Assembly (NCBI RefSeq): GCF_004005485.1
Contig: NZ_RZUL01000001.1
Span: 682,001-746,000, forward strand
DNA length: 64,000 bases
Origin: Sphingobium algorifonticola
GTDB taxonomy: Bacteria > Pseudomonadota > Alphaproteobacteria > Sphingomonadales > Sphingomonadaceae
Reading direction: 5' to 3'
Under the pieces are notes generated by a model. It was not told where the DNA came from, made no database searches, and saw nothing but the letters and a program-made list of their open reading frames with translations. Of the stretch, positions 52,201-60,562 are shown piece after piece; within the stretch, counting starts at the first letter, position 1; each line of letters opens with the position of its first letter. The position numbers were made by a program, and so were the translations under genes.

Positions 52201-53907
52201 TCAAGCTGGGACGATTATGACAAGGCGTTGATTTCACCAGGCGGCGGTGTGTTTCCGCGATCGATGAAGAGCATTCCGCTCTCGCCGCAGGTGCAGGCGA
52301 TGCTTGGCGTCACCGACACCGAAATGGAGCCGACAGCCCTGATTTCGGTGATTTTGCGCAGCCCGGCGGACCTTCTGTGGTTCGGTGGCATCGGCACTTA
52401 TGTGAAGGCAGCGGCACAGGGCCATGGCGACGTAGGCGATCCGGCGAACGACCGGCTGCGCGTCAATGCCGAGGAGCTGCGCGTCAAGGTGATCGGCGAA
52501 GGCGCGAACCTTGGCATCACCCAGGCCGGACGCATCGCCTTTGCGCTCGACGGCGGGCGTATCAATACCGACTTCATCGACAATTCGGCCGGTGTCGACT
52601 GTTCCGACAATGAAGTGAACATCAAGATCGCGCTGAACAAGGAAATGATCGAGGATCGGCTTTCGCTCGACGATCGCAATGCGCTTCTGGTGCGGATGAC
52701 CGACGATGTCGCCGCGCTGGTGCTGGAGGACAATCGCCTCCAGGCGCTCGGCCTGTCGATCGCGGAGCGCGGCGGGGCGACCGACCTTGCCAGCTATGTC
52801 CGCCTGATCGAGACATTCGAAAGCAGCGGGCGGCTCGATCGCGCTGTGGAGGGGCTGGCGAGCAACGAGCATCTGCTGCGGCGCGGGCAGGACGGCAAGG
52901 GCCTGACCCGGCCCGAGCTTGCGGTGCTGCTGTCAACGGCCAAGCTGGCGTTGCAGGACGCGATCGAACATGGCGCGCTGGCGTCCGACCCCAGCATGGC
53001 GGCCGAACTGGCCGCGGCCTTCCCCGCCGAAATGCAGGCCAGCCAGGCCGAGGCCATCGCCGGGCATCAGTTGCGCGGGGAGATCATCGCGACGAAGCTC
53101 GCCAACCGCATCGTCAACCGCCTTGGCCTGATCCACCCGTTCGAACTGGCGGAAGAGGAAGGCTGTTCGCTCGCCGACCTTGCCAACGCCTTCGTCATCG
53201 CCGAGCGGCTGTTCGACGTGCGCCAGCTCTGGGCCGATATCGACGCGGCGACCATGGCGGAAGATGCGCGACTGGCCCTGTTCGGCCATATCGCATCGGG
53301 CATGCGCGCGCAGATTGCCGATATCCTGCGCAGCCTGCCTGCCGGGACCTTGCCACAGGCGGGGGTGGACGCGCTTGCCGCCGGTGTGGGGACGCTGGCG
53401 GCGCAAGTCGACCAGTTGCTGACGCATGAGGCGATCCGCCGCAGCGGCAGCGTGGCGGACACCCTGACCGCGCTGGGCGCGCCCGAACCGCTGGTCGTCC
53501 GCGCCGCTGCGCTGTTCAAGCTCGACGGTGCCGTCGGTCTCGCACGGCTGGCATCGACGCTGCATGTCGATGAAGTCGCGATTACGCGGGCCTTCACGCA
53601 TCTGGGCGAAGCCGTCGGCATCGACTGGGTGCAGTCGGCGGCCGCCCGCATGGAACCGAGCGATCCATGGGAACGGCTGCTGATTTCCGGCGTCGCGCGG
53701 GACATGCAGCAGGTGCGGCTCGATTTCCTGGCGCAGTCGGGCGGCGGCGATGTCGCCGCTTATGTCGACGGCTGGCTGGCGCAGCATGCCCCGCGCATCG
53801 CGCAGTTCACCGCGCTGATAAAGCGGGCGAAATCGGTCGCCGTGCCCAATGTCGCGATGCTGGCGGAGATTGCCGGGCAGGCACGCGGACTGCTCGGGCG
53901 GAACTGA
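49228..53907 (+). CDS. gdhB: NAD-specific glutamate dehydrogenase, large (180-kDa) type
   Basis: Converts glutamate to 2-oxoglutarate and ammonia with NAD. 1559 residues, the size of the 170-180 kDa GDH class, with a long N-terminal ACT-rich regulatory part, then the catalytic core beginning near residue 764 (ARGGLRWSDRRDDFRTE, KNAVIVPTGAKGGFYPK with the substrate lysines), the NAD domain (GCGDMSGDVFGNGML, GEGANLGITQAGRI) and a C-terminal helical region. The open frame is unbroken. GAGG precedes the ATG. A hairpin terminator follows. Confidence 0.95.
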   Translation: MTHAAQPKSAAVEEALRAALAHGALPGEREGFDDRALTDAAAFLSATAASRTAGTPALAIDTTGGELGGTTSDTTPAPRTMRIAIVNDDMPFLVDSIANSLAAANLVIHRLLHPVLAVSRDADGVLGAILPHDTPGARRESMIYIEADRADAKARRALEHSLTQVLAHVRAAVHDWPAMQQALRDDAETVQEEEGAALLRWFLARHLTQTGHERRTRDGKPIRQLGICTLPDVDLLAPATIEAAFVWFEEGKRAPLIIKSNRTSLVHRNVLVDLIILPVREGREITALSIHAGMWTSAGLSAPPDKVPVLRSALTALIEKFGFDPGGHAGKALVHALTMLPHDILIGFDRETLERLTLTFMSLADRPRPKLALATSALARHLYAFVWLPRDELSTARRIAVQDMLARAANAGVLSWSIALEEGGLALLRITLDLRDGGMVPDAQALDRALQHMVRGWLPAVEAALAEGEDAGRAAALAQRYANGFPPNYRNGAGPVEAAIDIGHLHRLSGATARSVRLYRNDEDATARLRLKLYSNEPVALSEAVPALENFGFRAIEEMSTAVDRGALGHIQRFVLELPGGDAQPLLDRAEVVQTAIATVLQGVAENDRLNELVVTAALDPQAVILFRALYRYLRQAGVAYSMGTVADTLRREADIARALVRLFAALHDPAQRGDGAALAAQAQADIDAGLEKVSAIDEDRILRLFRAVILATLRTNFYAPAAKEALAFKLDSAQVPGLPAPLPWREIWVYSPRVEGIHLRAGPVARGGLRWSDRRDDFRTEILGLMKAQRVKNAVIVPTGAKGGFYPKQLPNPTTDRDAWLAEGTESYRIFIRSLLSVTDNLVAGKAKHPSGVVIRDAADPYFVVAADKGTATFSDVANGIALDRKFWLGDAFASGGSNGYDHKAMGITARGAWLSVQRHFAEMDTDIQAEPVQVVGCGDMSGDVFGNGMLLSKAIHLVAAFDHRHIFLDPAPDAAKSWEERARLFALPRSSWDDYDKALISPGGGVFPRSMKSIPLSPQVQAMLGVTDTEMEPTALISVILRSPADLLWFGGIGTYVKAAAQGHGDVGDPANDRLRVNAEELRVKVIGEGANLGITQAGRIAFALDGGRINTDFIDNSAGVDCSDNEVNIKIALNKEMIEDRLSLDDRNALLVRMTDDVAALVLEDNRLQALGLSIAERGGATDLASYVRLIETFESSGRLDRAVEGLASNEHLLRRGQDGKGLTRPELAVLLSTAKLALQDAIEHGALASDPSMAAELAAAFPAEMQASQAEAIAGHQLRGEIIATKLANRIVNRLGLIHPFELAEEEGCSLADLANAFVIAERLFDVRQLWADIDAATMAEDARLALFGHIASGMRAQIADILRSLPAGTLPQAGVDALAAGVGTLAAQVDQLLTHEAIRRSGSVADTLTALGAPEPLVVRAAALFKLDGAVGLARLASTLHVDEVAITRAFTHLGEAVGIDWVQSAAARMEPSDPWERLLISGVARDMQQVRLDFLAQSGGGDVAAYVDGWLAQHAPRIAQFTALIKRAKSVAVPNVAMLAEIAGQARGLLGRN

Positions 53908-53913
53908 TACGAT

Positions 53914-53948
53914 ATGGGCGCATCCCGCGGTGATCGGGATGCGCCCAT
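53914..53948. terminator. Strong hairpin between NAD-GDH and PepSY genes
   Basis: The arms ATGGGCGCATCCCG (53914-53927) and CGGGATGCGCCCAT (53935-53948) are perfectly complementary over 14 bp around a 7-nt loop. It lies 6 bp past the GDH stop and 42 bp before the stop of the convergent PepSY gene, so it can end transcription from both sides, though a T run is lacking. Confidence 0.7.
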
Positions 53949-53990
53949 GGTCACGGCTATGCCCTGCCCTTGGCAGTGATGGCGTACCCG

Positions 53991-55109
53991 TCAGGCCGTG
54001 GCCGCCTGCGCCTTCGCCTTCTGCCGCCGGGCCAGATCGCCGCGCCAAGTGCGGGCGCGCCACCACATGATGATGCCGGTGATCGCCAGGATCGCAGGCA
54101 ATATGCCGCCGATAAAGATGACGACCTGCCAGAACAGGCCCATGCCGGTGCCGTCGTGAATGCGGCGCATCAGGCGGGCCGTGGTTTCCTTCGTATCGCG
54201 CGGCTTGTCCAGCTTGGCGGTGCCCGTCGCATCGTCGACCGCGACGGTCTTGCCGTTGAACGACACGCTCCATTCCGGCTTGACGTCCGTCGGCCAGTTG
54301 ACCGACGTGATCCTGTCCGGCGAGAGCGCGGTGCTCGCGGTGACCACCTGATCGAGCGAAGTCGTCGGCTTTTCGATCGGCTTTGCGCGCATCATCGCCG
54401 CGCGATCGGGTTGCCCGGGCCGAGACTGCTGCACATCGCCGGAAATCTTGCCGAAGAAGGCGGGAAAGCTGATCCACGCGCCGGTCAGCGACAGGACAAA
54501 CAGCGGCAGGGCGATCCAGAAGCCCATCTGGTGATGCAGATTGGTGTCGAAATTGCGATGCCGCTTCCAGCGCAGGCCTTTCAGCCAGCTTCCGACGGTC
54601 GGCCACCAGAGCCAAAGTCCCGAGATGCTGGAAATCAGCATGGCAACACCGATCCAGCCGACGATCTGCCGACCGATGCCGGGGATCAGCAGGCTGCCGT
54701 GCAGACCGTGCATGAACCGCACCAGCCCGGCGTTGCCGTCGGCCTTGTCGAGCACCCTGGCGGTCCCCGGGTCCATATAGACCACGGTGCGGCCAGGCCG
54801 CCCCCGCGCACCTTCCTTGCGCGGCTGCGCGGCGGCGACCATCACCGGCTCATCCTTCGCAAAGCGCAGCGAGACGATGCGCTCGCCCGGCGCAAGCGCC
54901 GCCTGCGCGGCGGCGGCATAGGCAGACGGCGGCAGCGCCGCCTCGCTGGATGTAAAGGCGAAACGCTGCGGATTGAGCGCCTTGTCGAGCGCATCATGCC
55001 ACACCAGCGCCGATCCGGTAATGCTGATGGGGATGATGACGATGGCCAGGATCAGCCCGATCCATTTGTGGAACTGAAACCAGAAATTGCGGAGCGCGAT
55101 TTTGCTCAT
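53991..55109 (-). CDS. PepSY-associated transmembrane protein
   Basis: 372 residues; four membrane segments (one near residues 13-35: HKWIGLILAIVIIPISITGSALVW; others near 145-165, 195-215 and 330-355) and a periplasmic PepSY region between. Proteins of this type accompany siderophore receptors and are thought to reduce ferric siderophore or move iron at the inner membrane. It follows the PKHD-hydroxylase gene by about 16 bp, so it is part of that iron unit. C-terminus Arg/Lys-rich (RTWRGDLARRQKAKA). Confidence 0.88.
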   Translation of the reverse strand: MSKIALRNFWFQFHKWIGLILAIVIIPISITGSALVWHDALDKALNPQRFAFTSSEAALPPSAYAAAAQAALAPGERIVSLRFAKDEPVMVAAAQPRKEGARGRPGRTVVYMDPGTARVLDKADGNAGLVRFMHGLHGSLLIPGIGRQIVGWIGVAMLISSISGLWLWWPTVGSWLKGLRWKRHRNFDTNLHHQMGFWIALPLFVLSLTGAWISFPAFFGKISGDVQQSRPGQPDRAAMMRAKPIEKPTTSLDQVVTASTALSPDRITSVNWPTDVKPEWSVSFNGKTVAVDDATGTAKLDKPRDTKETTARLMRRIHDGTGMGLFWQVVIFIGGILPAILAITGIIMWWRARTWRGDLARRQKAKAQAATA

Positions 55110-55125
55110 GGCGTGAGTCGTCCCT

Positions 55126-55809
55126 TCAGCTGTCGGCCCATCGCCGCAGCAGATTGTGATAGATGCCGGTCAGCCGGATGACCTGCGCGTCATCGTGGCC
55201 GCGGTCTGCCGCCAGCGCCTGCACACTGGCGTCGAGATCGAACAAGGTCTGGCGCGCCGCATCGTCGCGCACCATCGATTCGATCCAGAAGAAACTCGCC
55301 ACCCGTCGTCCGCGCGTCACCGGCTCGACCCGGTGCAGCGACGAAGCGGGATAGACGATCATGTGTCCGGCAGGCAGCTTGATCGCGCCGACGCCGAACT
55401 GACCCTCGACCGTCAGCTCGCCGCCATCATAGGCATCGGCATCTTCCAGGAACAATGTCGCCGACAGGTCGCTGCGAACGCGAAAGTCGCTGCCCGCACG
55501 CAGACGGATGGCATTGTCGACATGCGTGCCGAATGCCTGACCGCCCGCATAGCTGTTGAACAGCGGGGGATAGATTTTGCGAGGCAGCGCCGCCGCGATG
55601 AACAGCGGATTGCGTCCCAGCGCGTCGAGGATCATGGCCCCGGCCTGCCGCGCCTGCGCGCTGTCTTCCGGCAGTTGCAGATTGCGCTTCGCCAGCGCCG
55701 ATTGGTGCCCCGACGTCGCATTGCCATCCGTCCAAGTGCCCGCATCGATCAGCGCGCGCACGGCCTGCACCCCGGCAGAGTCGAGAACATCGGGAATGGC
55801 AAGGATCAT
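55126..55809 (-). CDS. piuC: PKHD-type Fe(II)/2-oxoglutarate hydroxylase
   Basis: 227 residues; double-stranded beta-helix with the iron triad: THVDNAIR (His, Asp) and [12 protein letters not shown] (His and the 2-oxoglutarate Arg). Start ATG at 55809 ([10 protein letters not shown]). Proteins of this family (PiuC/YbiX) are encoded next to TonB siderophore receptors and iron-regulated; the substrate is unknown. A Fur-like site lies 29 nt upstream. Confidence 0.92.
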   Translation of the reverse strand: MILAIPDVLDSAGVQAVRALIDAGTWTDGNATSGHQSALAKRNLQLPEDSAQARQAGAMILDALGRNPLFIAAALPRKIYPPLFNSYAGGQAFGTHVDNAIRLRAGSDFRVRSDLSATLFLEDADAYDGGELTVEGQFGVGAIKLPAGHMIVYPASSLHRVEPVTRGRRVASFFWIESMVRDDAARQTLFDLDASVQALAADRGHDDAQVIRLTGIYHNLLRRWADS

Positions 55810-55838
55810 GCGGCGCGTGGCCCATTTGTGGATGCTAT

Positions 55839-55853
55839 TGCGAATCTGTAACA
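55839..55853. promoter_or_regulatory. Fur-box-like site before piuC
   Basis: TGCGAATCTGTAACA fits a 7-1-7 inverted-repeat pattern and its first half equals that of a site before the receptor gene. The 10-mer GCTATTGCGA (55834-55843) also occurs at 58429-58438. Located 29 nt before the ATG, suitable for an iron-responsive repressor. Inferred from pattern. Confidence 0.4.
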
Positions 55854-55862
55854 ACAATTGAA

Positions 55863-55944
55863 CAGGCGGGCAACAGGAGAGGAGGAGAGTCCCTGTTGCC
55901 CGCCTGCTTCTTCCGTCGCGCGCGAGGAGGGGGCAGCGACGGAA
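55863..55944 (-). terminator. Two tandem hairpins between the receptor and piuC genes
   Basis: The first in transcription order has arms GCGACGGAA (55936-55944) and TTCCGTCGC (55911-55919), a 9-bp stem. The second has arms CAGGCGGGCAACAGG (55863-55877) and CCTGTTGCCCGCCTG (55892-55906), a 15-bp perfect stem, followed in the minus direction by TTCAATTGTT. They may terminate the receptor transcript or stabilise its end. Confidence 0.72.
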
Positions 55945-55954
55945 AACGGCATTA

Positions 55955-58372
55955 TCAGAAACTGTAGAACAGGCTGAGACGCGCCGACCGTGCTTCACCC
56001 GGCGTCGCCCAGCCGCCGCTCACCACGCCCGTCGCCGCCGTGATGTTGTTGCGGATGCCGGTATAATAATCCTCATCTGTGAAGTTCTGGACGTTGAGCT
56101 GAACGGTCAGCCCTTCGCGGATCGGATAGGACAGGAAGGCGCGATGGACGAGATAGTCGTCGGACCGGAACTGGCGCGGATTGGCGAGCACGCTCTGGTT
56201 CAGCGCGAAGCTGCCCTGATAGGTAAGGCCATAGCCGATCTCGAGACCGAAGGGCAGACGATAGCTGGTATAGAGGCTGCCGGAATGTTCGGGCGTCTGG
56301 ATGAGGTCGTCGCCCGCCGCCGGATCGGGATTGGCTGCGCTGTTCAGGCAGGTCGCGGACGGGTTGGCACGGCAGAAATCCGACACGCCCTGCACCACCT
56401 TGCTTTTCAGATAGGTGTAGTTGGCAAAGATCGTCCATTGCGGCGTAATCGTGCCGGTGACGCCGAGCGCCAGCCCGTCGACCCGCGACCGGCCGTCGAG
56501 CACCTGAAGGCTGCCGGGCAGCGTCGGATCGTTGGAAGGCACACGATAGTTGCTGCGCTCGTTGCGGAACAGGGCCGCGGTCGCCTGCAACCGGCCGCCC
56601 ATCAACGCCGCCTTGATGCCCACTTCATAACTGCGTGCCTTTTCCGGTGCGACGGCACAGGGATCGGCGGCGCCCGGTGCCGGAATGACGCCGCAGCCCA
56701 AACGCACCGTCGCGGACGAAGGCGTCCGGCTATTGGCATAAGCCGTGTAGAGCGACAGGTCCTGCGTCGGCTTGTAGACGGCACCGAAGCGATAGGAGAA
56801 CAGATTCTCGTCGCTCGTCTGCTTCGCCCCGCGAGTATAGACGGCGCCGGTCGCCGGCGTCGTGACCGTATCAGCGCGGAAGATGTTGCGGACATTCTCA
56901 TAGCGCATGCCTGCATTCAGCTCGATCTTGCCGATTTCCAGCGTGTCGAACGCATAGACTGCCAGATTGCGCGTCTGGCCGTCGGATACGCCGGTCAGCA
57001 CATAGTTGACCGGGCCGGTCCATGTGGTGTCCGGGCTGGACAGGTCGATGACCGGCAAGACGGGGTTGGGCAGTGCGCCACCCGGATTGCGCAGCAGTTG
57101 CGCCGTGCGCAGCGCATAATCTTCCCACGTCGCCGATGCGCCCACGACAAGCGTGTTGAAGAGGCTGCCTTTCTCGCCGGACAGGATCTTGAGATCCGTC
57201 TGATTGTACATCAGGTCGTTGACCTGATCGCGGACGAGGCCGCGCGGGCCGGACGGCTGATATTGGCCGGGACGCAATCCGGTCGGGCAGGCGGCGGGGG
57301 TCGCAAGGTTCGCGGCCGTGATCGGCTGCACCCCGGACGCCAGACAGAAAGTGCCCTGCGGCGCGCTCGTCTGGCTGTATTGCGCCACCCGCTGCCAGCG
57401 CGTGAGATTACGCAGCGAGACACGCTCGCTCAGTTCGTGCGTGAACGTCGCCGTCACGCGGTCGATCGTCTGGTCCTGTTCGTCCAGATTGACGATACCG
57501 AAATAGTCGCTGTCGCTGACACCGGGCAGCGGGCCGTCGTTGATCTCGTTCTTCACGAAAGGCACGCCGAAGATCGGCGTATTCTTGTCTTCCTGATGCA
57601 GATAGGACAGCGTCAGCGAGGTCGGGCCGCCGACGCCCAGGGTGATCGACGGCGCGACGGCCCAGCGTTCGTAGCGTTCAACATCGCGCCCCGGCACGTC
57701 GTTGCGATGATACATGGCGTTCAGGCGAACGGCGGCCAGATCGGACACGCGCACATTGCTGTCCACCGTCGCACGATAATAATCGTCGGTGCCGATGCCG
57801 CCCTCGATAATGGTGAGGTCGTCCGCCTGCGGCAGCTTGCTGACCAGATTGATCGTGCCGCCGACCGAGCCGGAGCCGTTGTAGACCGAATTGGCACCGT
57901 TATAGACTTCGATCTGCTGGGTGTTGAACGGGTCGGTGCGGCTGTACTGGGCGCTGTCGCGCACGCCGTCCTGCGTGATGTCGTTGTTGGCCGAATAGCC
58001 GCGCAGGTTGATGCTGTCGCCATAGCCACCGCCACCTTCGCCCGCGCCGAAGGTAATGCCGGGCACGGTCGCAAGGACATCGCGGAGCGTCAACAGATTC
58101 TGCTTGCGGATCACCTGGTCGGAAATGATCGTGATGGTCTGTGGCGTGTCCAATATCGGCTGCGTCGCCTTGGGATTGATCGCCACATCTTCATAGGTTG
58201 CGCCCGTGACGACGATGTCGTTGCGCAGCGGCTGCTCGGGATCGGCCACCGCCGCAGCGGCGTCCAGCGGTGCCATATTGGTCTGGGCGAAAGCCGGACA
58301 CAGGCTGGCACTGACACAGGACAGGGCGAGGAAGGCGGGCGCTACGCCATGATTCTTTCCGATAACAGACAT
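55955..58372 (-). CDS. TonB-dependent siderophore receptor
   Basis: 805 residues: a signal peptide (ending CPAFAQ), a plug domain with [30 protein letters not shown] and [25 protein letters not shown], and a long 22-strand-type barrel ending in aromatic LFYSF. The plug's ADRDS-like part and the neighbouring piuC/PepSY genes place it in the Fiu/PiuA-like catecholate class. It takes up ferric siderophores across the outer membrane. AAGGGG precedes the ATG, inside a hairpin; two Fur-like sites lie further up. Confidence 0.93.
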   Translation of the reverse strand: MSVIGKNHGVAPAFLALSCVSASLCPAFAQTNMAPLDAAAAVADPEQPLRNDIVVTGATYEDVAINPKATQPILDTPQTITIISDQVIRKQNLLTLRDVLATVPGITFGAGEGGGGYGDSINLRGYSANNDITQDGVRDSAQYSRTDPFNTQQIEVYNGANSVYNGSGSVGGTINLVSKLPQADDLTIIEGGIGTDDYYRATVDSNVRVSDLAAVRLNAMYHRNDVPGRDVERYERWAVAPSITLGVGGPTSLTLSYLHQEDKNTPIFGVPFVKNEINDGPLPGVSDSDYFGIVNLDEQDQTIDRVTATFTHELSERVSLRNLTRWQRVAQYSQTSAPQGTFCLASGVQPITAANLATPAACPTGLRPGQYQPSGPRGLVRDQVNDLMYNQTDLKILSGEKGSLFNTLVVGASATWEDYALRTAQLLRNPGGALPNPVLPVIDLSSPDTTWTGPVNYVLTGVSDGQTRNLAVYAFDTLEIGKIELNAGMRYENVRNIFRADTVTTPATGAVYTRGAKQTSDENLFSYRFGAVYKPTQDLSLYTAYANSRTPSSATVRLGCGVIPAPGAADPCAVAPEKARSYEVGIKAALMGGRLQATAALFRNERSNYRVPSNDPTLPGSLQVLDGRSRVDGLALGVTGTITPQWTIFANYTYLKSKVVQGVSDFCRANPSATCLNSAANPDPAAGDDLIQTPEHSGSLYTSYRLPFGLEIGYGLTYQGSFALNQSVLANPRQFRSDDYLVHRAFLSYPIREGLTVQLNVQNFTDEDYYTGIRNNITAATGVVSGGWATPGEARSARLSLFYSF

Positions 58373-58375
58373 TCA

Positions 58376-58400
58376 AAACCCCTTTGCTTCTGAGGGGTTT
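58376..58400 (-). promoter_or_regulatory. Leader hairpin covering the receptor ribosome binding site
   Basis: In the minus direction the arms AAACCCCT (58393-58400) and AGGGGTTT (58376-58383) pair perfectly with a 9-nt loop. The second arm contains the Shine-Dalgarno AAGGGG of the receptor gene, 3 nt from the ATG side. This could lower translation until the structure opens. Confidence 0.5.
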
Positions 58401-58405
58401 GTTAT

Positions 58406-58448
58406 TGAGAGTCATTCGCACTGTCAACGCTATTGCGAGTGATTTTCA
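58406..58448. promoter_or_regulatory. Pair of Fur-box-like sites before the receptor gene
   Basis: TGAGAGTCATTCGCA (58406-58420) and TGCGAGTGATTTTCA (58434-58448) are related 15-mers in opposite orientation, both with 7-1-7 symmetry. They lie 33 and 61 nt before the receptor ATG; the second runs into the 3' end of the RHH gene. Similar 7-1-7 sites are used by Fur; the assignment is by pattern. Confidence 0.5.
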
Positions 58449-58675
58449 TCTTTGTCGCAAATTGCGTCTGCGAACAGCCACAGGCGGATGGCGCTGGCAA
58501 GATTGGGGGGGTCGGACGCCGCGATCCGTTCCACGTCTATCCGGGCGATCAGCGCGTTGAGCGGCAGGTCGCGATGCTGCGCCGCGGCCCGCAGCGCATC
58601 CCAGAACAAAGGTTCAAGGCTGATCGACGTCTGATGCCCGGCGATGGTCACGCTGCGTTTCACCGGTCCGGCCAT
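58430..58675 (-). CDS. Ribbon-helix-helix domain protein (RHH_4)
   Basis: 81 residues from the ATG at 58675 (MAGPVKRSVTIAGHQTSISL); an upstream in-frame ATG at 58705 would add 10. The beta strand KRSVTIAGHQTSISLEPLFWDAL is the RHH_4 signature (PF13467-like), followed by helices to NLASAIRLWLFADAI. A small DNA-binding protein widespread in alphaproteobacteria, target unknown. Located directly upstream of the receptor gene, with the Fur-like sites at its 3' end. Confidence 0.83.
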   Translation of the reverse strand: MAGPVKRSVTIAGHQTSISLEPLFWDALRAAAQHRDLPLNALIARIDVERIAASDPPNLASAIRLWLFADAICDKDENHSQ

Positions 58676-58727
58676 GACCTCGCCGGGCGCAGTGGCGCGC
58701 GTCATGGCGCGCGCGGCCCGAAACGGC

Positions 58728-58759
58728 GCGCCTTGCCCGCCCCCGCGCAGGCAAGGCGC
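58728..58759 (-). terminator. Hairpin after phaB
   Basis: The arms GCGCCTTGCC (58728-58737) and GGCAAGGCGC (58750-58759) pair over 10 bp with a 12-nt loop. In the minus direction it starts 6 nt after the phaB stop and ends GCGCGCCGTTT. Probable intrinsic terminator. Confidence 0.65.
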
Positions 58760-58765
58760 TGGCCG

Positions 58766-59488
58766 TCAGTACATATGCTGGCCGCCATTGAGCGACAATG
58801 TGGAGCCAGTGACAAAGCCTGCGTCCTCACTGCACAGAAAAGCGACACCGCGCGCGATTTCATGCGCCTGCCCAAGCCGCCCGACGGGAATCTTCGCGAC
58901 GATCTTTTCCAGTACCGGCGGCGGCACGGCGGCAACCATGTCGGTATCGATATAGCCGGGCGCGATGGCATTGACGGTCACGCCATATTTGGCGCCTTCC
59001 TGCGCCAGCGCCTTCGTGAAGCCGTGAATGCCGGACTTGGCGGCAGCATAGTTGACCTGGCCATATTGCCCGGCCTGGCCGTTGATCGAACCGATATTGA
59101 CGATGCGGCCCCAGCCGCGCTCACGCATGCCGCCGAACGTAGCCTTCGCCATGTTGAAACAGCCGCCCAGGTTGACGCGCATCACGTCGTTCCAGTCGTC
59201 GAAGCTCATGCGCTGCAACACGCCGTCGCGCGTGATCCCGGCATTGTTGACGACGATATCGACAGGGCCAAGGTCCGCCGCCACGGCGGCGCAGCCTTCA
59301 AGACAGGCTTCGTGATCGCCGACATCCCATTTGTAGGTCGCAATGCCGGTGCGGTCGGTGAAGGCCTGTGCCTTTTCGTCATTGCCGGCATAATTGGCGG
59401 CAACGGTAACGCCCATGTCCTTCAGCGCCAGGCTGATCGCTTCGCCGATGCCACGGCTTCCGCCAGTAACGATTGCCACTCTGCCCAT
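58766..59488 (-). CDS. phaB: Acetoacetyl-CoA reductase (SDR)
   Basis: Reduces acetoacetyl-CoA to 3-hydroxybutyryl-CoA with NADPH for polyhydroxybutyrate. 240 residues: cofactor motif VTGGSRGIGEAIS, NNAGITRDGVLQRM, catalytic Ser in NIGSINGQAGQYGQ, and YAAAKSG with the Tyr/Lys pair. NAGITRD and the QAGQYGQVNYAAAKSG segment are typical of PhaB rather than FabG. Ends with GGQHMY, also PhaB-like. No phaA or phaC in the window. Confidence 0.93.
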   Translation of the reverse strand: MGRVAIVTGGSRGIGEAISLALKDMGVTVAANYAGNDEKAQAFTDRTGIATYKWDVGDHEACLEGCAAVAADLGPVDIVVNNAGITRDGVLQRMSFDDWNDVMRVNLGGCFNMAKATFGGMRERGWGRIVNIGSINGQAGQYGQVNYAAAKSGIHGFTKALAQEGAKYGVTVNAIAPGYIDTDMVAAVPPPVLEKIVAKIPVGRLGQAHEIARGVAFLCSEDAGFVTGSTLSLNGGQHMY

Positions 59489-59508
59489 ATGCCTCTCCTA
59501 GCCATGCA

Positions 59509-60558
59509 TCAGATTATCGTGCCGTTGGTGTTCCACCATCCGGCGAGTTCACGGCTGAACAGCCGCGCATAGAGAGTGATAGCTTCCGTATCGGCATTTA
59601 GACAGGGCAAATAGGCAAAATCTTTGCCGCCCGCCGCCAGAAATGTCTCACGGCCCTCCATCGCTATTTCCTCAAGCGTTTCGAGGCAGTCGGCCGAGAA
59701 GCCGGGGGTGAAGATCGCCACGGAGGCAATGCCCTTTTCGGGCATCGCTTCCAATGTAGCGTCGGTCGCCGGTTCCAGCCACTTCGCGCGACCGAAGCGC
59801 GACTGGAAGGTGACAGCGATATCGCGGCCCATCGCTTCGGACAGCAGCCGGGCGGTCTTGCGGCATTGGCAGTGATAGGGATCGCCCATATGCAGCGTCC
59901 GCTCGGGCATGCCGTGAAAGCTTGCCACCAGAAGGTCAGGCGCGAAATCCAGTGTGGCGAGATGCCGCTCGATCGACGTCTTGAGCGCGTCGATATAGGC
60001 GGGGTCGTCATGATAGGGCGGCAAGGTGCGGACGGCGGGCTGCCAGCGCATCGTCGCCATCGCGGCAAAGGCGGCATCATTGGCCGTTGCCGTCGTCGCG
60101 CCGCTATACTGCGGATAGAGCGGGGCCAGCAGGATGCGGTCGCACCCGGCATCCTTCATCGCCTGCAACCGGTCGGCGATCGACGGATTGCCATAGCGCA
60201 TCGCCCAGTCGACGAGAATGCCGGTCCCCAGATGCGCCTGCATCGCTTCGGCCGTGCGCCGCGTGTAGACTGCAAGCGGCGACCCCTCCGGCATCCAGAC
60301 CTTGGCATAGGCGGCGGCGGAACGTTTCGGGCGGGTGTTGAGAATGAGGCCGCGCAGCAGCGGTTGCCAGACGATAGGCGGGATTTCGACCACGCGCCTG
60401 TCGGACAGGAACTCAAGCAGATAGCGTTTTACCGAAGCGACATCCGGTCCGTCCGGTGTCCCCAGATTGACGACCAGCAAGCCGATGCGCGACGACGCCA
60501 CCGGCGGATGATCGGGCGGTATCGGCAAGGCGGGATAATCGGGCGGCGCAGACGACAT
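59509..60558 (-). CDS. hemH: Ferrochelatase
   Basis: Inserts Fe2+ into protoporphyrin IX, the last step of haem synthesis. 349 residues with LLVVNLGTPDGPDVASVKRYL at the start, LAPLYPQYSGATTA, the iron-site ASFHGMPERTLHMGDPYHCQC (His and Cys) and FTPGFSADCLETLEEI (Glu) near the end. I choose the ATG at 60558 (MSSAPPD); a TTG 18 bp upstream overlaps the upstream gene. Upstream neighbour stops 4 bp before the ATG. Its C-terminus is followed by phaB. Confidence 0.95.
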   Translation of the reverse strand: MSSAPPDYPALPIPPDHPPVASSRIGLLVVNLGTPDGPDVASVKRYLLEFLSDRRVVEIPPIVWQPLLRGLILNTRPKRSAAAYAKVWMPEGSPLAVYTRRTAEAMQAHLGTGILVDWAMRYGNPSIADRLQAMKDAGCDRILLAPLYPQYSGATTATANDAAFAAMATMRWQPAVRTLPPYHDDPAYIDALKTSIERHLATLDFAPDLLVASFHGMPERTLHMGDPYHCQCRKTARLLSEAMGRDIAVTFQSRFGRAKWLEPATDATLEAMPEKGIASVAIFTPGFSADCLETLEEIAMEGRETFLAAGGKDFAYLPCLNADTEAITLYARLFSRELAGWWNTNGTII

Positions 60559-60562
60559 CGGA

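Noticed and set aside
56144..58393. A 749-codon plus-strand frame antisense to the TonB receptor
   Set aside because: Arg/Gly/Asp-rich shadow of the receptor codons, without signal peptide or domain pattern.
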